Shown in pieces: positions 7,073 to 15,513 of a DNA stretch of 24,946 nt. The DNA is taken from NCBI GenBank assembly GCA_023424785.1, contig JAFADP010000018.1, positions 1 to 24,946 of the forward strand, given 5' to 3'. The DNA is from Bacillota bacterium (GTDB lineage: Bacteria; Bacillota; Clostridia; Clostridiales; Clostridiaceae). Within the stretch, counting starts at the first letter, position 1, and every line of letters begins with the position of its first letter. A program made the translations under genes and the position numbers. The notes beneath the pieces were generated by a model. The model was given only the letters and a program-made list of their open reading frames with translations, ran no database searches and was not told the DNA's origin.

Positions 7073-8578
7073 TTATTTTTGTGGTTTCATTGTTGGGAAT
7101 AGAAGTACGTCTCTTATAGATGCTGAATCAGTTAAGAACATAACTAATCTATCAACACCAAATCCAAGTCCACCTGTTGGAGGCATTCCTGTTTCTAATG
7201 CACTCATAAATTCTTCATCTATTACATAAGCTTCATCATCACCAAGTTCTCTTGATTTAGCTTGTTGTTCAAATCTTTCTCTTTGAACTATAGGATCATT
7301 TAATTCAGAGTACGCATTACATAACTCTCTACCATATACAAATCCTTCAAATCTTTCAGTAAACATTTCATTTCCTCTCTTCTTCTTTGTAAGAGGTGAA
7401 ATTTCTACTGGATAATCTAATATAAATGTTGGTTGAATCATCTTATCTTCTGCAAATTCTTCGAATAAAGCATTAAGAACTTCTCCCTTAGTTACTGTAT
7501 TTAGTGGCTTAGGGAATTCTAAATTCTTTTCTTTAGCTATTGCTTGTGCTTCTTCATCTGAAGCTATTGAATTAAAATCAATTCCTGCATGTTCTTTAAC
7601 TGCATCAACCATAGTTATTCTTCTCCATGGTGGCTTAAAGTCAATTTCAGTTCCTTGATAAGTAACTTTTGTAGTACCATTTACCTTTTCACAAACATAT
7701 GCAGCTAGGTTTTCCATTATTTCCATCATACCATTATAATCAGTATATGCTTCGTATAACTCTATCATTGTGAATTCTGGATTATGTCTTACATCCATAC
7801 CTTCATTTCTAAAGTTTTTACCCATATCATATACCTTTTCAAATCCACCAACTATAAGTCTCTTTAAGTATAATTCTGTAGCGATTCTTAGGTACATATC
7901 TATATCTAATGTGTTATGATGTGTTATAAATGGTCTTGCTGCTGCTCCACCTGCTATTGATCCAAGGATTGGAGTTTCAACTTCTAAGAACCCTCTATTA
8001 TCTAAGAATTCTCTTATTGCCTTTATTATTTGACTTCTCTTTATGAATGTATCTTTTACACTTGGATTAGTTATTATATCTACTTCTCTTTGTCTATATC
8101 TTAAATCTGGATCTTTTAATCCATGCCACTTTTCTGGAAGAGGTTTTAATGATTTACATATTAACTCAAACTCAGTAACTTTTACTGATACTTCTCCAGT
8201 TTTAGTCTTAAATACTTCTCCTGTTGCAGATACCATATCACCTAAATCTAAGCTCTTGTATACTTTTAATCTATCTTCTCCAACAGCATCAATCTTTATG
8301 AATAATTGTATTTTTCCATCTCTATCTTGTACATCTGAAAATACAACCTTTCCTTGCCCTCTTTTAGACATGATTCTTCCAGCAATAGTTACAACTTTGC
8401 CTTCTAATTCTTCATAATTTGATTTTATTTCTTCTGATGTATGTGTTCTATCTACTGTATACACATCAAAAGGATCTTTGCCTTGACTTTGTAATTCAAC
8501 TAATTTTTCTCTTCTTAATCTTTCTTGTTCACTAAATTGAGATTGTAACTCGGATAAGTTCATTTCCTCCGTTGACAT
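7073..8578 (-). CDS. lysS: Lysyl-tRNA synthetase, class II
   Basis: Charges tRNA-Lys. At 501 aa it is typical of bacterial LysS. An N-terminal helical extension is followed by an OB-fold anticodon-binding domain (about 60-145) and the class II catalytic core. Motif 2 is FRNEGMDVRHNPEFTMIE (256-273) and motif 3 is GGLGFGVDRLVMF (469-481). GGAGGG precedes the ATG. It starts 13 bp after the greA stop, so greA-lysS is one transcription unit, as in many clostridia. No T-box is visible in front of it. Confidence 0.97.
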   Translation of the reverse strand: MSTEEMNLSELQSQFSEQERLRREKLVELQSQGKDPFDVYTVDRTHTSEEIKSNYEELEGKVVTIAGRIMSKRGQGKVVFSDVQDRDGKIQLFIKIDAVGEDRLKVYKSLDLGDMVSATGEVFKTKTGEVSVKVTEFELICKSLKPLPEKWHGLKDPDLRYRQREVDIITNPSVKDTFIKRSQIIKAIREFLDNRGFLEVETPILGSIAGGAAARPFITHHNTLDIDMYLRIATELYLKRLIVGGFEKVYDMGKNFRNEGMDVRHNPEFTMIELYEAYTDYNGMMEIMENLAAYVCEKVNGTTKVTYQGTEIDFKPPWRRITMVDAVKEHAGIDFNSIASDEEAQAIAKEKNLEFPKPLNTVTKGEVLNALFEEFAEDKMIQPTFILDYPVEISPLTKKKRGNEMFTERFEGFVYGRELCNAYSELNDPIVQRERFEQQAKSRELGDDEAYVIDEEFMSALETGMPPTGGLGFGVDRLVMFLTDSASIRDVLLFPTMKPQK

Positions 8579-8591
8579 TTATATCCCTCCA

Positions 8592-9077
8592 CTATACTCT
8601 TCTTATATTTAATATTTCAAATTTATTTGTTTCTCCACCTGGTAATGATATTTCTACAATATCTCCGATCTTCTTGCCAATAAGACCACTTCCTACTGGA
8701 GATTCATTTGATATTTTAAACTCCATTGGATCTGCTTCTGCTGAACCTACTATTGTATATTCAACTTCTTCATCAAAATCATAATCTTTAACTTTAACTA
8801 TTGATCCTACTGAAACTGTATCTTTTGGAATTTCACTTTCATCTACAACTTCAGCATTCTTAAGCATATTTTCTATTTGAAGAATTCTTCCTTCTGTAAA
8901 TGCCTGATCATTCTTTGCTTCATCATATTCTGAGTTTTCACTTAAATCCCCATATCCTAAAGCAACTTTTATTTTTTCTGTTATCTCTTTTCTTTTTACT
9001 GTTTTTAAGTACTCTAACTCATCTTCTAGTTTTTTTACACCTTCATAAGTCATAACATATTTTTTTGTTTCACTCAT
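8592..9077 (-). CDS. greA: Transcription elongation factor GreA
   Basis: GreA binds the RNA polymerase secondary channel and stimulates cleavage of backtracked transcripts. The 161 aa hold the N-terminal coiled coil with the acidic tip DLSENSEYDEAKN (about 45-57) and a C-terminal FKBP-like domain containing NESPVGSGLIGKKIGD. The ATG lacks a clear Shine-Dalgarno sequence: the 18 bases before it are GC-poor without GGAGG. The nearest AAGGAAG is about 34 nt upstream, separated by the palindrome GCAAATTTAAATTTGC (9096-9111). It is the first gene of the greA-lysS unit, behind a roughly 230-nt leader. Confidence 0.96.
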   Translation of the reverse strand: MSETKKYVMTYEGVKKLEDELEYLKTVKRKEITEKIKVALGYGDLSENSEYDEAKNDQAFTEGRILQIENMLKNAEVVDESEIPKDTVSVGSIVKVKDYDFDEEVEYTIVGSAEADPMEFKISNESPVGSGLIGKKIGDIVEISLPGGETNKFEILNIRRV

Positions 9078-9310
9078 AATAACAACAACCGCAATGCAAA
9101 TTTAAATTTGCTTCCTTTTTCAACGTGTCCGATTTTATATTATAAAAAATATTACTTTCGTTAGGTCTGACACTCCCAAGGCGTTAATTCGGATATAATA
9201 ACCCTACACTAATTAACATATATTTTTATAATGTATATGTCAATTTAACGGTCTCCAGCTCCTTTCAATTTATATTGACCATACTTAAAATTAAATTCCT
9301 TGAAATCATT
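9078..9310 (-). promoter_or_regulatory. Long, possibly structured greA leader
   Basis: About 230 nt between the upstream promoter start and greA, with no convincing ORF. Possible helices are GTTAATT/AATTAAC (9183-9189 with 9211-9217), GTGTC/GACAC (9125-9129 with 9169-9173, enclosing an AT-rich hairpin) and a perfect 16-bp palindrome (9096-9111). A second promoter-like TTGACA (9238-9243) with a weak TATGTT lies inside. I do not recognise a known riboswitch class. Confidence 0.45.
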
Positions 9311-9316
9311 TTTATA

Positions 9317-9345
9317 ATTATAAATCAGCCATTATAATATGTCAA
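9317..9345 (-). promoter_or_regulatory. Promoter upstream of greA-lysS
   Basis: Minus-strand consensus TTGACA (9340-9345), a 17-bp spacer and a perfect TATAAT (9317-9322), starting 20 bp beyond the dusB stop. No terminator lies between dusB and this promoter, so read-through from coaX-dusB is possible. Confidence 0.85.
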
Positions 9346-9364
9346 TAATTCAAAAATATTCATC

Positions 9365-10339
9365 CTATTTACTATTAATTGACTCTTTATAACTATTCAG
9401 TACTTTAATAACTTCTTCACTGCTTTCTAAAGAATTAATTATACTTCTTATTTCTGTGCATCCTGGTAGCCCTTTAATGTACCATGAAGCGTGCTTTCGC
9501 ATTTCTCTTACAGCTTTATATTCTCCATCATATTTAATAGCTAAATTATAATGTCTTATGCACATATCAATTTTTTCTTCAAAAGTAATTTCTTTAATTT
9601 CTTTTCCTTCTAATCCTAGTTTTATATCTCTAAACAACCAAGGATTTCCCATGCTACCTCTAGCAATCATTATACCATCACAGTTTGAAATCTCTTTTAA
9701 CCTTAATGCATCCTCTATAGAACATACATCTCCATTTCCTATAACGGGAACAGAAACAGCTTCTTTTACTTGTCTAATTATATCCCAATCAGCCTTACCT
9801 TCATACATTTGTTTTCTTGTTCTTCCATGTACTGCAATAGCATCTACACCAGCATCTTCTAGCCTCTTAGCAAATTCAACAGCATTTATACTATTGTCAT
9901 CAAATCCTTTTCTAAACTTAACTGTAATAGGTTTAGTTGATACCTTCTTCAATTCTCTAACAATTTTAGCTGCTAATTCTGGTTCCTTCATCAAAGCAGA
10001 ACCTTCTCCATTCTTCACTATTTTATTGACTGGACATCCCATATTAACATCTACAATGCAAATATCATCTCTATCATTAAAATACTTTTCACAAACTTCT
10101 GCCATTATCTTAGGTTCTCTACCGAATATTTGTGTAGCTACTGGTTTTTCTTCATCTGATATTCTTAATAGGTTTTTAGTATTATCACTTTCATAATATA
10201 GTGCTTTTGCACTTACCATTTCTGTGTATACTAAACCACATCCCATCTCTTTACAAAGACCTCTAAATGATATATCTGTAACTCCTGCCATAGGTGCTAA
10301 AAATACTTCATTCTCAAATGTCAGATTACCTATTTTCAT
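9365..10339 (-). CDS. dusB: tRNA-dihydrouridine synthase (DusB family)
   Basis: An FMN-dependent enzyme that reduces uridines in the tRNA D-loop. 324 aa with a TIM-barrel flavin domain. APMAGVTD (15-22) binds FMN. NMGCPV contains the catalytic Cys102, followed by KNGEGSALM. The HGRTRKQMYEGKADW and GNGDV phosphate-binding segments and the C-terminal helical tRNA-binding domain complete the family pattern. The start codon is four bases after the coaX stop, so coaX-dusB are cotranscribed. The exact target uridine is not shown by sequence. Confidence 0.95.
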   Translation of the reverse strand: MKIGNLTFENEVFLAPMAGVTDISFRGLCKEMGCGLVYTEMVSAKALYYESDNTKNLLRISDEEKPVATQIFGREPKIMAEVCEKYFNDRDDICIVDVNMGCPVNKIVKNGEGSALMKEPELAAKIVRELKKVSTKPITVKFRKGFDDNSINAVEFAKRLEDAGVDAIAVHGRTRKQMYEGKADWDIIRQVKEAVSVPVIGNGDVCSIEDALRLKEISNCDGIMIARGSMGNPWLFRDIKLGLEGKEIKEITFEEKIDMCIRHYNLAIKYDGEYKAVREMRKHASWYIKGLPGCTEIRSIINSLESSEEVIKVLNSYKESINSK

Positions 10340-10343
10340 TTAT

Positions 10344-11126
10344 TTACTCCCTGTTCTTTCTATATAATATTTTTAGTCCTTCAAGTGTTAAGTTAGGGTT
10401 TACTTCATCTATAATCTTAGTTTCTTTTACAATTAAATTGGCTAATCCCCCTGTAGCTATTACATATGGTTCTATACCATAGTTATCTTGCTTCATTTCC
10501 AACTTCATTTTCTTAACTATATATTCTACTTGACCTATATAACCATAAATTATCCCTGACTGCATACTTGAAATTGTGTTTTTACATATAATATTTTTAG
10601 GTACTTCTAATTCTACTCTTGGAAGTTTTGCTGCTCTTTCAAATAATGCATCCGAAGATATCTTTATTCCTGGAACTATACATCCACCTAAATAATCTCC
10701 CTTACCATTTATTGCGCAAAACGTTGTAGCTGTACCAAAATCTATTATTATCATTGGCTTTTTATATATTTCATATGCAGCAACAGCATTTACTATTCTA
10801 TCTGCTCCAACTTCTTTTGGATTATCATACTTTATATTTATACCAGTTTTTATACCTGGTCCAACAATTATAGGTTCTATACCAAAACACTTTCTAATCA
10901 TATCCTCTAACGAATGCATTATATTAGGTACAACTGAAGATATTATTATTCCCTTAATATCACTTGGCTTAAGATTATTTTGCTCGAACAGTTGAATAAC
11001 CTGTATTGCATATTCATCTGAAGTTTTTTTAACATCAGTTGATATACGCCAACTTGCAATATAATTGTCATCTTTTTGTACACCCAATACAATATTAGTA
11101 TTCCCAACATCCACAAGTAAAATCAT
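10344..11126 (-). CDS. coaX: Type III pantothenate kinase CoaX
   Basis: Phosphorylates pantothenate, the first step of CoA synthesis. Type III kinases belong to the ASKHA superfamily and are not feedback-inhibited by CoA. The 260 aa include the phosphate-binding DVGNTN (6-11), GADR (107-110), DFGTATTF (129-136) and GGCIVPG segments. AAAGGGGTG serves as ribosome binding site. The leader is unusual: a promoter just after fhs, 15-nt direct repeats and a terminator hairpin all lie ahead of the start codon. Confidence 0.95.
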   Translation of the reverse strand: MILLVDVGNTNIVLGVQKDDNYIASWRISTDVKKTSDEYAIQVIQLFEQNNLKPSDIKGIIISSVVPNIMHSLEDMIRKCFGIEPIIVGPGIKTGINIKYDNPKEVGADRIVNAVAAYEIYKKPMIIIDFGTATTFCAINGKGDYLGGCIVPGIKISSDALFERAAKLPRVELEVPKNIICKNTISSMQSGIIYGYIGQVEYIVKKMKLEMKQDNYGIEPYVIATGGLANLIVKETKIIDEVNPNLTLEGLKILYRKNRE

Positions 11127-11150
11127 AAGAGCACCCCTTTAATATATACT

Positions 11151-11175
11151 AAAAGCAGCTATAATAGCTGCTTTT
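11151..11175 (-). terminator. Terminator/attenuator hairpin between fhs and coaX
   Basis: Perfect 11-bp stem AAAAGCAGCTA (11151-11161) / TAGCTGCTTTT (11165-11175) with a 3-nt loop. It terminates fhs. Because a coaX promoter (11206-11233) lies upstream of it, it also stands in the coaX leader. Confidence 0.85.
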
Positions 11176-11183
11176 CCTGTAAT

Positions 11184-11218
11184 AACTTTGTTTTTAACAA
11201 CTTTAATTTTAGCAACTT
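11184..11218 (-). repeat. Three 15-nt direct repeats in the coaX promoter/leader
   Basis: Minus-strand units start with AAGTT at exact 15-nt steps (11214-11218, 11199-11203, 11184-11188). The first two read AAGTTGCTAAAA and AAGTTGTTAAAA and the third is diverged (AAGTTATTACAG). The first overlaps the -10; the second covers the expected start. Confidence 0.65.
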
Positions 11219-11233
11219 AATGCTATTTGTCAA
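11206..11233 (-). promoter_or_regulatory. Promoter of coaX-dusB
   Basis: Minus-strand TTGACA (11228-11233), a 16-bp spacer and TAAAAT (11206-11211), located immediately after the fhs stop and upstream of the fhs terminator. Confidence 0.75.
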
Positions 11234-11249
11234 GAAGTTTAAAATTTAT

Positions 11250-12920
11250 TTAGAATAACCCTACGATTTCTCCATCATCTAATATATCCATTTTATTAGC
11301 GGCAGGAACCTTTGGTAATCCAGGCATTGTCATAACATCCCCTGTTAATACTACAATAAATCCAGCTCCATTAGATACTCTAACTTCCTTTACTGTAATA
11401 TTAAATCCTTCTGGTCTTCCAAGTAATGTAGGATTATCTGATAAAGAATATTGAGTCTTTGCCATACACACTGGTAATTTATCTAGCCCAAAACCTTCAA
11501 GATCCTTTATTTGCTTCTTAGCTGCTGGAGTGTATACAACTCCATCTGCTCCATATATTTCTTTTGCTATTGTTAAAATCTTATTTTCTATAGTTTCTTC
11601 TGATGAATATAATGTCTCAAATTTAGATTCTTCATTAGCAATAACTTCTTCAACTATATCTGCTAACTCTAATCCACCTTCTCCACCTTTTGCCCATACA
11701 TCAGAAAGAGCAACCTTAACACCAATATTTCTACAGAAGTCTTTTATGAAATTAACCTCTTCTTCACTATCTGAAACAAATTTATTTATAGCTACAACAA
11801 CTGGAACATTGTATTTCTTTATATTTTCTATTTGTTTTTCTAAATTAACTATACCTTTAGATAATGCTTCAACATTAGGAGTATTTAAATCTTCTTTCTT
11901 AACTCCTCCATGGTGCTTTAATGCTCTTATAGTAGCAACAACAACTACACAGTTAGGTGTTAATCCACCATATCTACATTTAATATCTAAGAATTTTTCT
12001 GCTCCTAAATCAGCCCCAAAACCTGCTTCTGTTATTGCAATATCTCCAACTTTTAATGCTAGCTTAGTCGCTAATATAGAGTTGCATCCATGTGCTATAT
12101 TAGCAAAAGGTCCTCCATGAATTATTGCTGGAGTATTTTCTAAAGTTTGAACTAAGTTAGGCTTTATAGCATCCTTCATTAATAATGCCATTGCACCTTG
12201 AACTTCTAATTGTTTAGCAAATACAGGATTACCATCCAAGTCATAAGCTACTACAATCTCTCCCATTCTATGCTTTAAGTCTTCAAGGCTTGTAGCTAAA
12301 CATAGTATTGCCATAATTTCAGATGCAACAGTTATCATAAATCCATCTTCTCTAACGAATCCATTAGCTTTTCCGCCCATCCCTACAACTACATGTCTTA
12401 AAGCTCTATCATTCATATCAATAACTCTTTTGAATACTATTCTTCTTGAATCTATTCTTAGAGCATTACCTTGATGTATATGATTATCTATAGCTGCACA
12501 TAAAAGATTATTTGCAGAAGTAATTGCATGCATATCTCCAGTAAAGTGAAGATTTATATCATCCATTGGTACTACTTGTGCATATCCACCTCCAGCTGCT
12601 CCACCTTTAACTCCAAATACAGGTCCTAAAGAAGGTTCTCTTAATGCTATAACTGCATTTCTACCTTTCTTACATAAAGCTTGACCTAAACCTACTGTAA
12701 CTGTAGATTTACCTTCACCTGCTGGTGTAGGATTTATAGCTGTAACTAATACTAATTTTCCATCTTTTTTATCTTTATTTCTATTTAAAACATCTAATGA
12801 AATCTTACATTTATGTTTACCATATAACTCTATATCATCTTCTGATAAACCCATTTTTTTTGCTATATCTATAATTGGTTCCATTTTAGCTTCTTGAGCT
12901 ATTTGTATATCACTCTTCAT
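11250..12920 (-). CDS. fhs: Formate--tetrahydrofolate ligase
   Basis: ATP-dependent 10-formyl-THF synthetase that joins formate to tetrahydrofolate for one-carbon metabolism. With the start chosen here the protein is 556 aa, the usual length. The nucleotide-binding loop TPAGEGKST lies at 65-73. REPSLGPVFGVKGGAAGGGYAQ-type and HFTGDMHAI segments are typical of the family. The frame extends upstream to an ATG at 12950, but a strong GGAGGAG sits inside that extension, 11 nt before the ATG at 12920. The protein then begins MKSDIQIAQEAKMEP as in clostridial homologues, so 12920 is preferred. It is monocistronic with its own promoter and terminator. Confidence 0.96.
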   Translation of the reverse strand: MKSDIQIAQEAKMEPIIDIAKKMGLSEDDIELYGKHKCKISLDVLNRNKDKKDGKLVLVTAINPTPAGEGKSTVTVGLGQALCKKGRNAVIALREPSLGPVFGVKGGAAGGGYAQVVPMDDINLHFTGDMHAITSANNLLCAAIDNHIHQGNALRIDSRRIVFKRVIDMNDRALRHVVVGMGGKANGFVREDGFMITVASEIMAILCLATSLEDLKHRMGEIVVAYDLDGNPVFAKQLEVQGAMALLMKDAIKPNLVQTLENTPAIIHGGPFANIAHGCNSILATKLALKVGDIAITEAGFGADLGAEKFLDIKCRYGGLTPNCVVVVATIRALKHHGGVKKEDLNTPNVEALSKGIVNLEKQIENIKKYNVPVVVAINKFVSDSEEEVNFIKDFCRNIGVKVALSDVWAKGGEGGLELADIVEEVIANEESKFETLYSSEETIENKILTIAKEIYGADGVVYTPAAKKQIKDLEGFGLDKLPVCMAKTQYSLSDNPTLLGRPEGFNITVKEVRVSNGAGFIVVLTGDVMTMPGLPKVPAANKMDILDDGEIVGLF

Positions 12921-12981
12921 ATCTTGACACTCCTCCGGTTTTTCATCCATAGAATAATATAACTTTTTACATTACTTTTTG

Positions 12982-13010
12982 ATTATACCATTTTTAATTA
13001 CTCTTTTGAA
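12982..13010 (-). promoter_or_regulatory. Promoter of fhs
   Basis: Minus-strand TTCAAA (13005-13010), a 17-bp spacer and an extended -10 TGGTATAAT with TATAAT at 12982-12987. Confidence 0.78.
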
Positions 13011-13069
13011 TAAAATTCGAATATTTTTAATTTTATTTTTTAAATAATTCGTATTATGTAGTAAAAAAT

Positions 13070-13090
13070 AAAAGACCATTACGGTCTTTT
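13070..13090 (-). terminator. Terminator of ftsH
   Basis: Stem AAAAGACC/GGTCTTTT (13070-13077, 13083-13090) with a T-rich 3' side on the minus strand. The upstream arm overlaps the ftsH stop codon. Confidence 0.85.
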
Positions 13091-14891
13091 ATACGCTTTC
13101 GAATATTTTTATAAACTCTTCACCTTCAAGCTTTTCCTTTTCAAGTAAAGCTTTTGCAACTGCATGAAGTTTTTCTATATTATCTTTTAATAAATGTTCG
13201 GCACTTTCATATGCTGCGTCAATAAGTGATTTTACTTCTTTATCAAGCATAGCACCTATTTCTTCACTAAAGTTTCTTCCATTTCCTAAGTCTCTACCTA
13301 AGAATACCTCTCCATGATCATTTCCATATGAAATAGCTCCAATTTTTTCACTCATTCCATATTCCATAACCATAGCTCTTGCAATTGCACTTGCTCTATC
13401 AATATCATTCTTAGCTCCAGTACTAATATCCCCAATTATTAATTGTTCAGCAACTCTTCCTCCAAGAAGTCCAACCATTTCATCTTTTAACCTTGACTTT
13501 GATGTATATGATCTATCTTCTTCTGGTAAGTGCATAGTATAACCACCGGCTCTACCTCTTGGTATTATTGATATTTCATGAACTGGATCACAATTAGGTA
13601 ATAACTTCATTACTACAGCATGCCCTGCTTCATGATATGCTGTAAGTTTTCTATCATTCTCACTTATAACCCTACTCTTCTTTTCAGGACCAGCAATAAC
13701 TCTAGTTATAGCTTCCTCCATCTCTTCCATTGTTATAAGCTTTTTATTTCTTCTAACAGCTAATAAAGCTGCTTCATTAGCTAGATTTTCAAGGTCTGCT
13801 CCACAGAAACCTGGTGTTCTTTTAGCTAATACTTTTAAATCAATACTAGAATCTAAAGGTTTCTTTCTTGTGTGTACCTTTAGTATCTCTTCTCTTCCTT
13901 TTACATCAGGTGCTCCTACTGTAATTTGTCTATCAAATCTTCCTGGTCTTAATAGAGCTGGATCTAAAATATCTGGTCTATTTGTAGCAGCTATCATAAT
14001 TATACCTTCATTTACTCCAAAACCATCCATTTCAACTAGTAACTGATTTAATGTTTGTTCTCTTTCATCATGTCCTCCACCTAAACCAGCACCTCTTTGT
14101 CTACCAACAGCATCTATTTCATCTATAAATATAATACATGGAGCATTTTTCTTTGCTTCTTGAAAAAGATCTCTTACTCTTGATGCTCCAACACCTACAA
14201 ACATTTCAACAAAATCTGAACCTGATATACTGAAAAATGGTACTCCAGCTTCTCCAGATATAGCTTTTGCTAATAAAGTTTTTCCTGTTCCTGGAGGGCC
14301 TACTAAAAGTACACCTTTAGGAATTCTTGCTCCCATTTCAATATATTTTGATGGTTGCTTAAGGAAATCTACAATTTCTTCTAACTCAGCTTTTTCCTCA
14401 TCAGCTCCTGCCACATCTTTAAATGTAACTGTTTGTGAATTTGGCATTGCCCTTTTAGCTCTACTTTTACCAAAATTCATAACGCCTCTTCCACTTCCAC
14501 CACCTTGTGATTGTTGAGTTATCATTAGCATAAATACTAATAAAATTATAATTAACATTACCATTGGAATTATACTCAACCATACTTCACTATTTGATGG
14601 TGCCTTAAATTCTACTATAGCTTTATTGTTTGGATGTTCTTCCATTAAAGAAGCTATAATATCACTAGATGCATAAGTAGAAAAAGAATCACCTGCATTA
14701 GTAGTACCTTGTATTAACATCTTATCTTCTTGTATAAGTATTTTCTTTATTTCATTAGATTCCCATTTTTCTTTGAATTGACTATACGGTATATTTTCTG
14801 GTGTTCCTTTACCTTGCCAAGCAAATGCAGACACAAAAATTATAGCTAATAGAGCTATCATCCATATAGCTGAGCTTGAATTTCTTTTCAT
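13089..14891 (-). CDS. ftsH: ATP-dependent zinc metalloprotease FtsH
   Basis: A membrane-anchored AAA+ protease that degrades misfolded membrane proteins and short-lived regulators. 600 aa. Transmembrane segments near 9-25 and 105-125 flank an extracytoplasmic domain. The AAA module has Walker A GPPGTGKT (198-205), Walker B FIDEID (255-260) and the second region of homology ATNRPDILDPALLRPGRFDR. The M41 zinc site is HEAGH (420-424), with the third ligand in TGAKND (Asp496). The likely ribosome binding site is a G6 run about 14 nt before the ATG, a wider spacing than its neighbours use. It follows hpt after 79 bp and has its own promoter. Confidence 0.97.
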   Translation of the reverse strand: MKRNSSSAIWMIALLAIIFVSAFAWQGKGTPENIPYSQFKEKWESNEIKKILIQEDKMLIQGTTNAGDSFSTYASSDIIASLMEEHPNNKAIVEFKAPSNSEVWLSIIPMVMLIIILLVFMLMITQQSQGGGSGRGVMNFGKSRAKRAMPNSQTVTFKDVAGADEEKAELEEIVDFLKQPSKYIEMGARIPKGVLLVGPPGTGKTLLAKAISGEAGVPFFSISGSDFVEMFVGVGASRVRDLFQEAKKNAPCIIFIDEIDAVGRQRGAGLGGGHDEREQTLNQLLVEMDGFGVNEGIIMIAATNRPDILDPALLRPGRFDRQITVGAPDVKGREEILKVHTRKKPLDSSIDLKVLAKRTPGFCGADLENLANEAALLAVRRNKKLITMEEMEEAITRVIAGPEKKSRVISENDRKLTAYHEAGHAVVMKLLPNCDPVHEISIIPRGRAGGYTMHLPEEDRSYTSKSRLKDEMVGLLGGRVAEQLIIGDISTGAKNDIDRASAIARAMVMEYGMSEKIGAISYGNDHGEVFLGRDLGNGRNFSEEIGAMLDKEVKSLIDAAYESAEHLLKDNIEKLHAVAKALLEKEKLEGEEFIKIFESV

Positions 14892-14929
14892 ACTAATTCA
14901 AGACCCCCCTTTCTTTTAAATTATTTAAA

Positions 14930-14958
14930 ATTTTACCATAAAGCGACCTTAAATACAA
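14930..14958 (-). promoter_or_regulatory. Promoter of ftsH
   Basis: Minus-strand TTGTAT (14953-14958), a 17-bp spacer and TAAAAT (14930-14935) preceded by TGG (extended -10), in the hpt-ftsH gap. Confidence 0.68.
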
Positions 14959-14970
14959 TAAAAGTAAATT

Positions 14971-15510
14971 TTATTTTTCATATACTTCACGCTTTAAAGC
15001 TCCTATAAAAGGTAAGTTTCTATACTTTTCAGCATAATCAATACCATAACCTACTATAAATTCATCAGGAACCTCAAATCCAATATAGTCTACATCTATA
15101 TTTACCTTTCTTCTTGCTGGCTTATTAAGTAATGTAGCTATAGCAACACTATTAGCTCCTCTTCCCTTAAAATATCTTAATAAGTAATCTAACGTCACTC
15201 CACTATCTATAATATCTTCTACTATTAGTATATCTTTTCCTTCTATACTATAATCTAAATCCTTTAATATTCTAACAACCCCAGATGATTCAGTGGCATT
15301 ACCATAACTTGAAACAGCCATAAAATCTACTTCACATGGAATAGTTATGTTCTTCATTAAATCTGAAGTAAATAACACTGATCCTTTCAATACACCAACT
15401 AATAAAAGCTGTTTATCTTTATATTTCTCACTTATTCTTTCTCCTAATTCTTTTACTTTGTTATTAATAGCTTCTTCACTAAATAATACTTCTTTTATAT
15501 CATTTCTCAT
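14971..15510 (-). CDS. hpt: Hypoxanthine phosphoribosyltransferase
   Basis: Purine salvage enzyme converting hypoxanthine (and guanine) plus PRPP to IMP/GMP. The 179 aa contain the PRTase signature VEDIIDSGVTL (97-107). They also contain the LKGS loop and the C-terminal KPARRKVNIDVDYIGFEVPDEF-type base-binding region, given here in part. AAAGGA precedes the ATG. It begins three bases after the tilS stop, so tilS-hpt is an operon; tilS-hpt-ftsH linkage is widely conserved in Firmicutes. Confidence 0.96.
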   Translation of the reverse strand: MRNDIKEVLFSEEAINNKVKELGERISEKYKDKQLLLVGVLKGSVLFTSDLMKNITIPCEVDFMAVSSYGNATESSGVVRILKDLDYSIEGKDILIVEDIIDSGVTLDYLLRYFKGRGANSVAIATLLNKPARRKVNIDVDYIGFEVPDEFIVGYGIDYAEKYRNLPFIGALKREVYEK

Positions 15511-15513
15511 ATT

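Noticed and set aside
9140..9200. Purine-riboswitch resemblance of GGGAGTGTCAGACC in the greA leader
   Set aside because: The conserved TATAA-type flanks, loop sequences and closing P1 helix are not present; the likeness is limited to a few bases.
9558..10196. A 212-codon plus-strand frame opposite dusB
   Set aside because: It is an antisense shadow of the intact dusB coding region, without a recognisable protein family.
12921..12950. N-terminal ten-residue extension of fhs from the ATG at 12950
   Set aside because: The strong GGAGGAG lies inside this extension and the protein from 12920 matches the usual start of the family.
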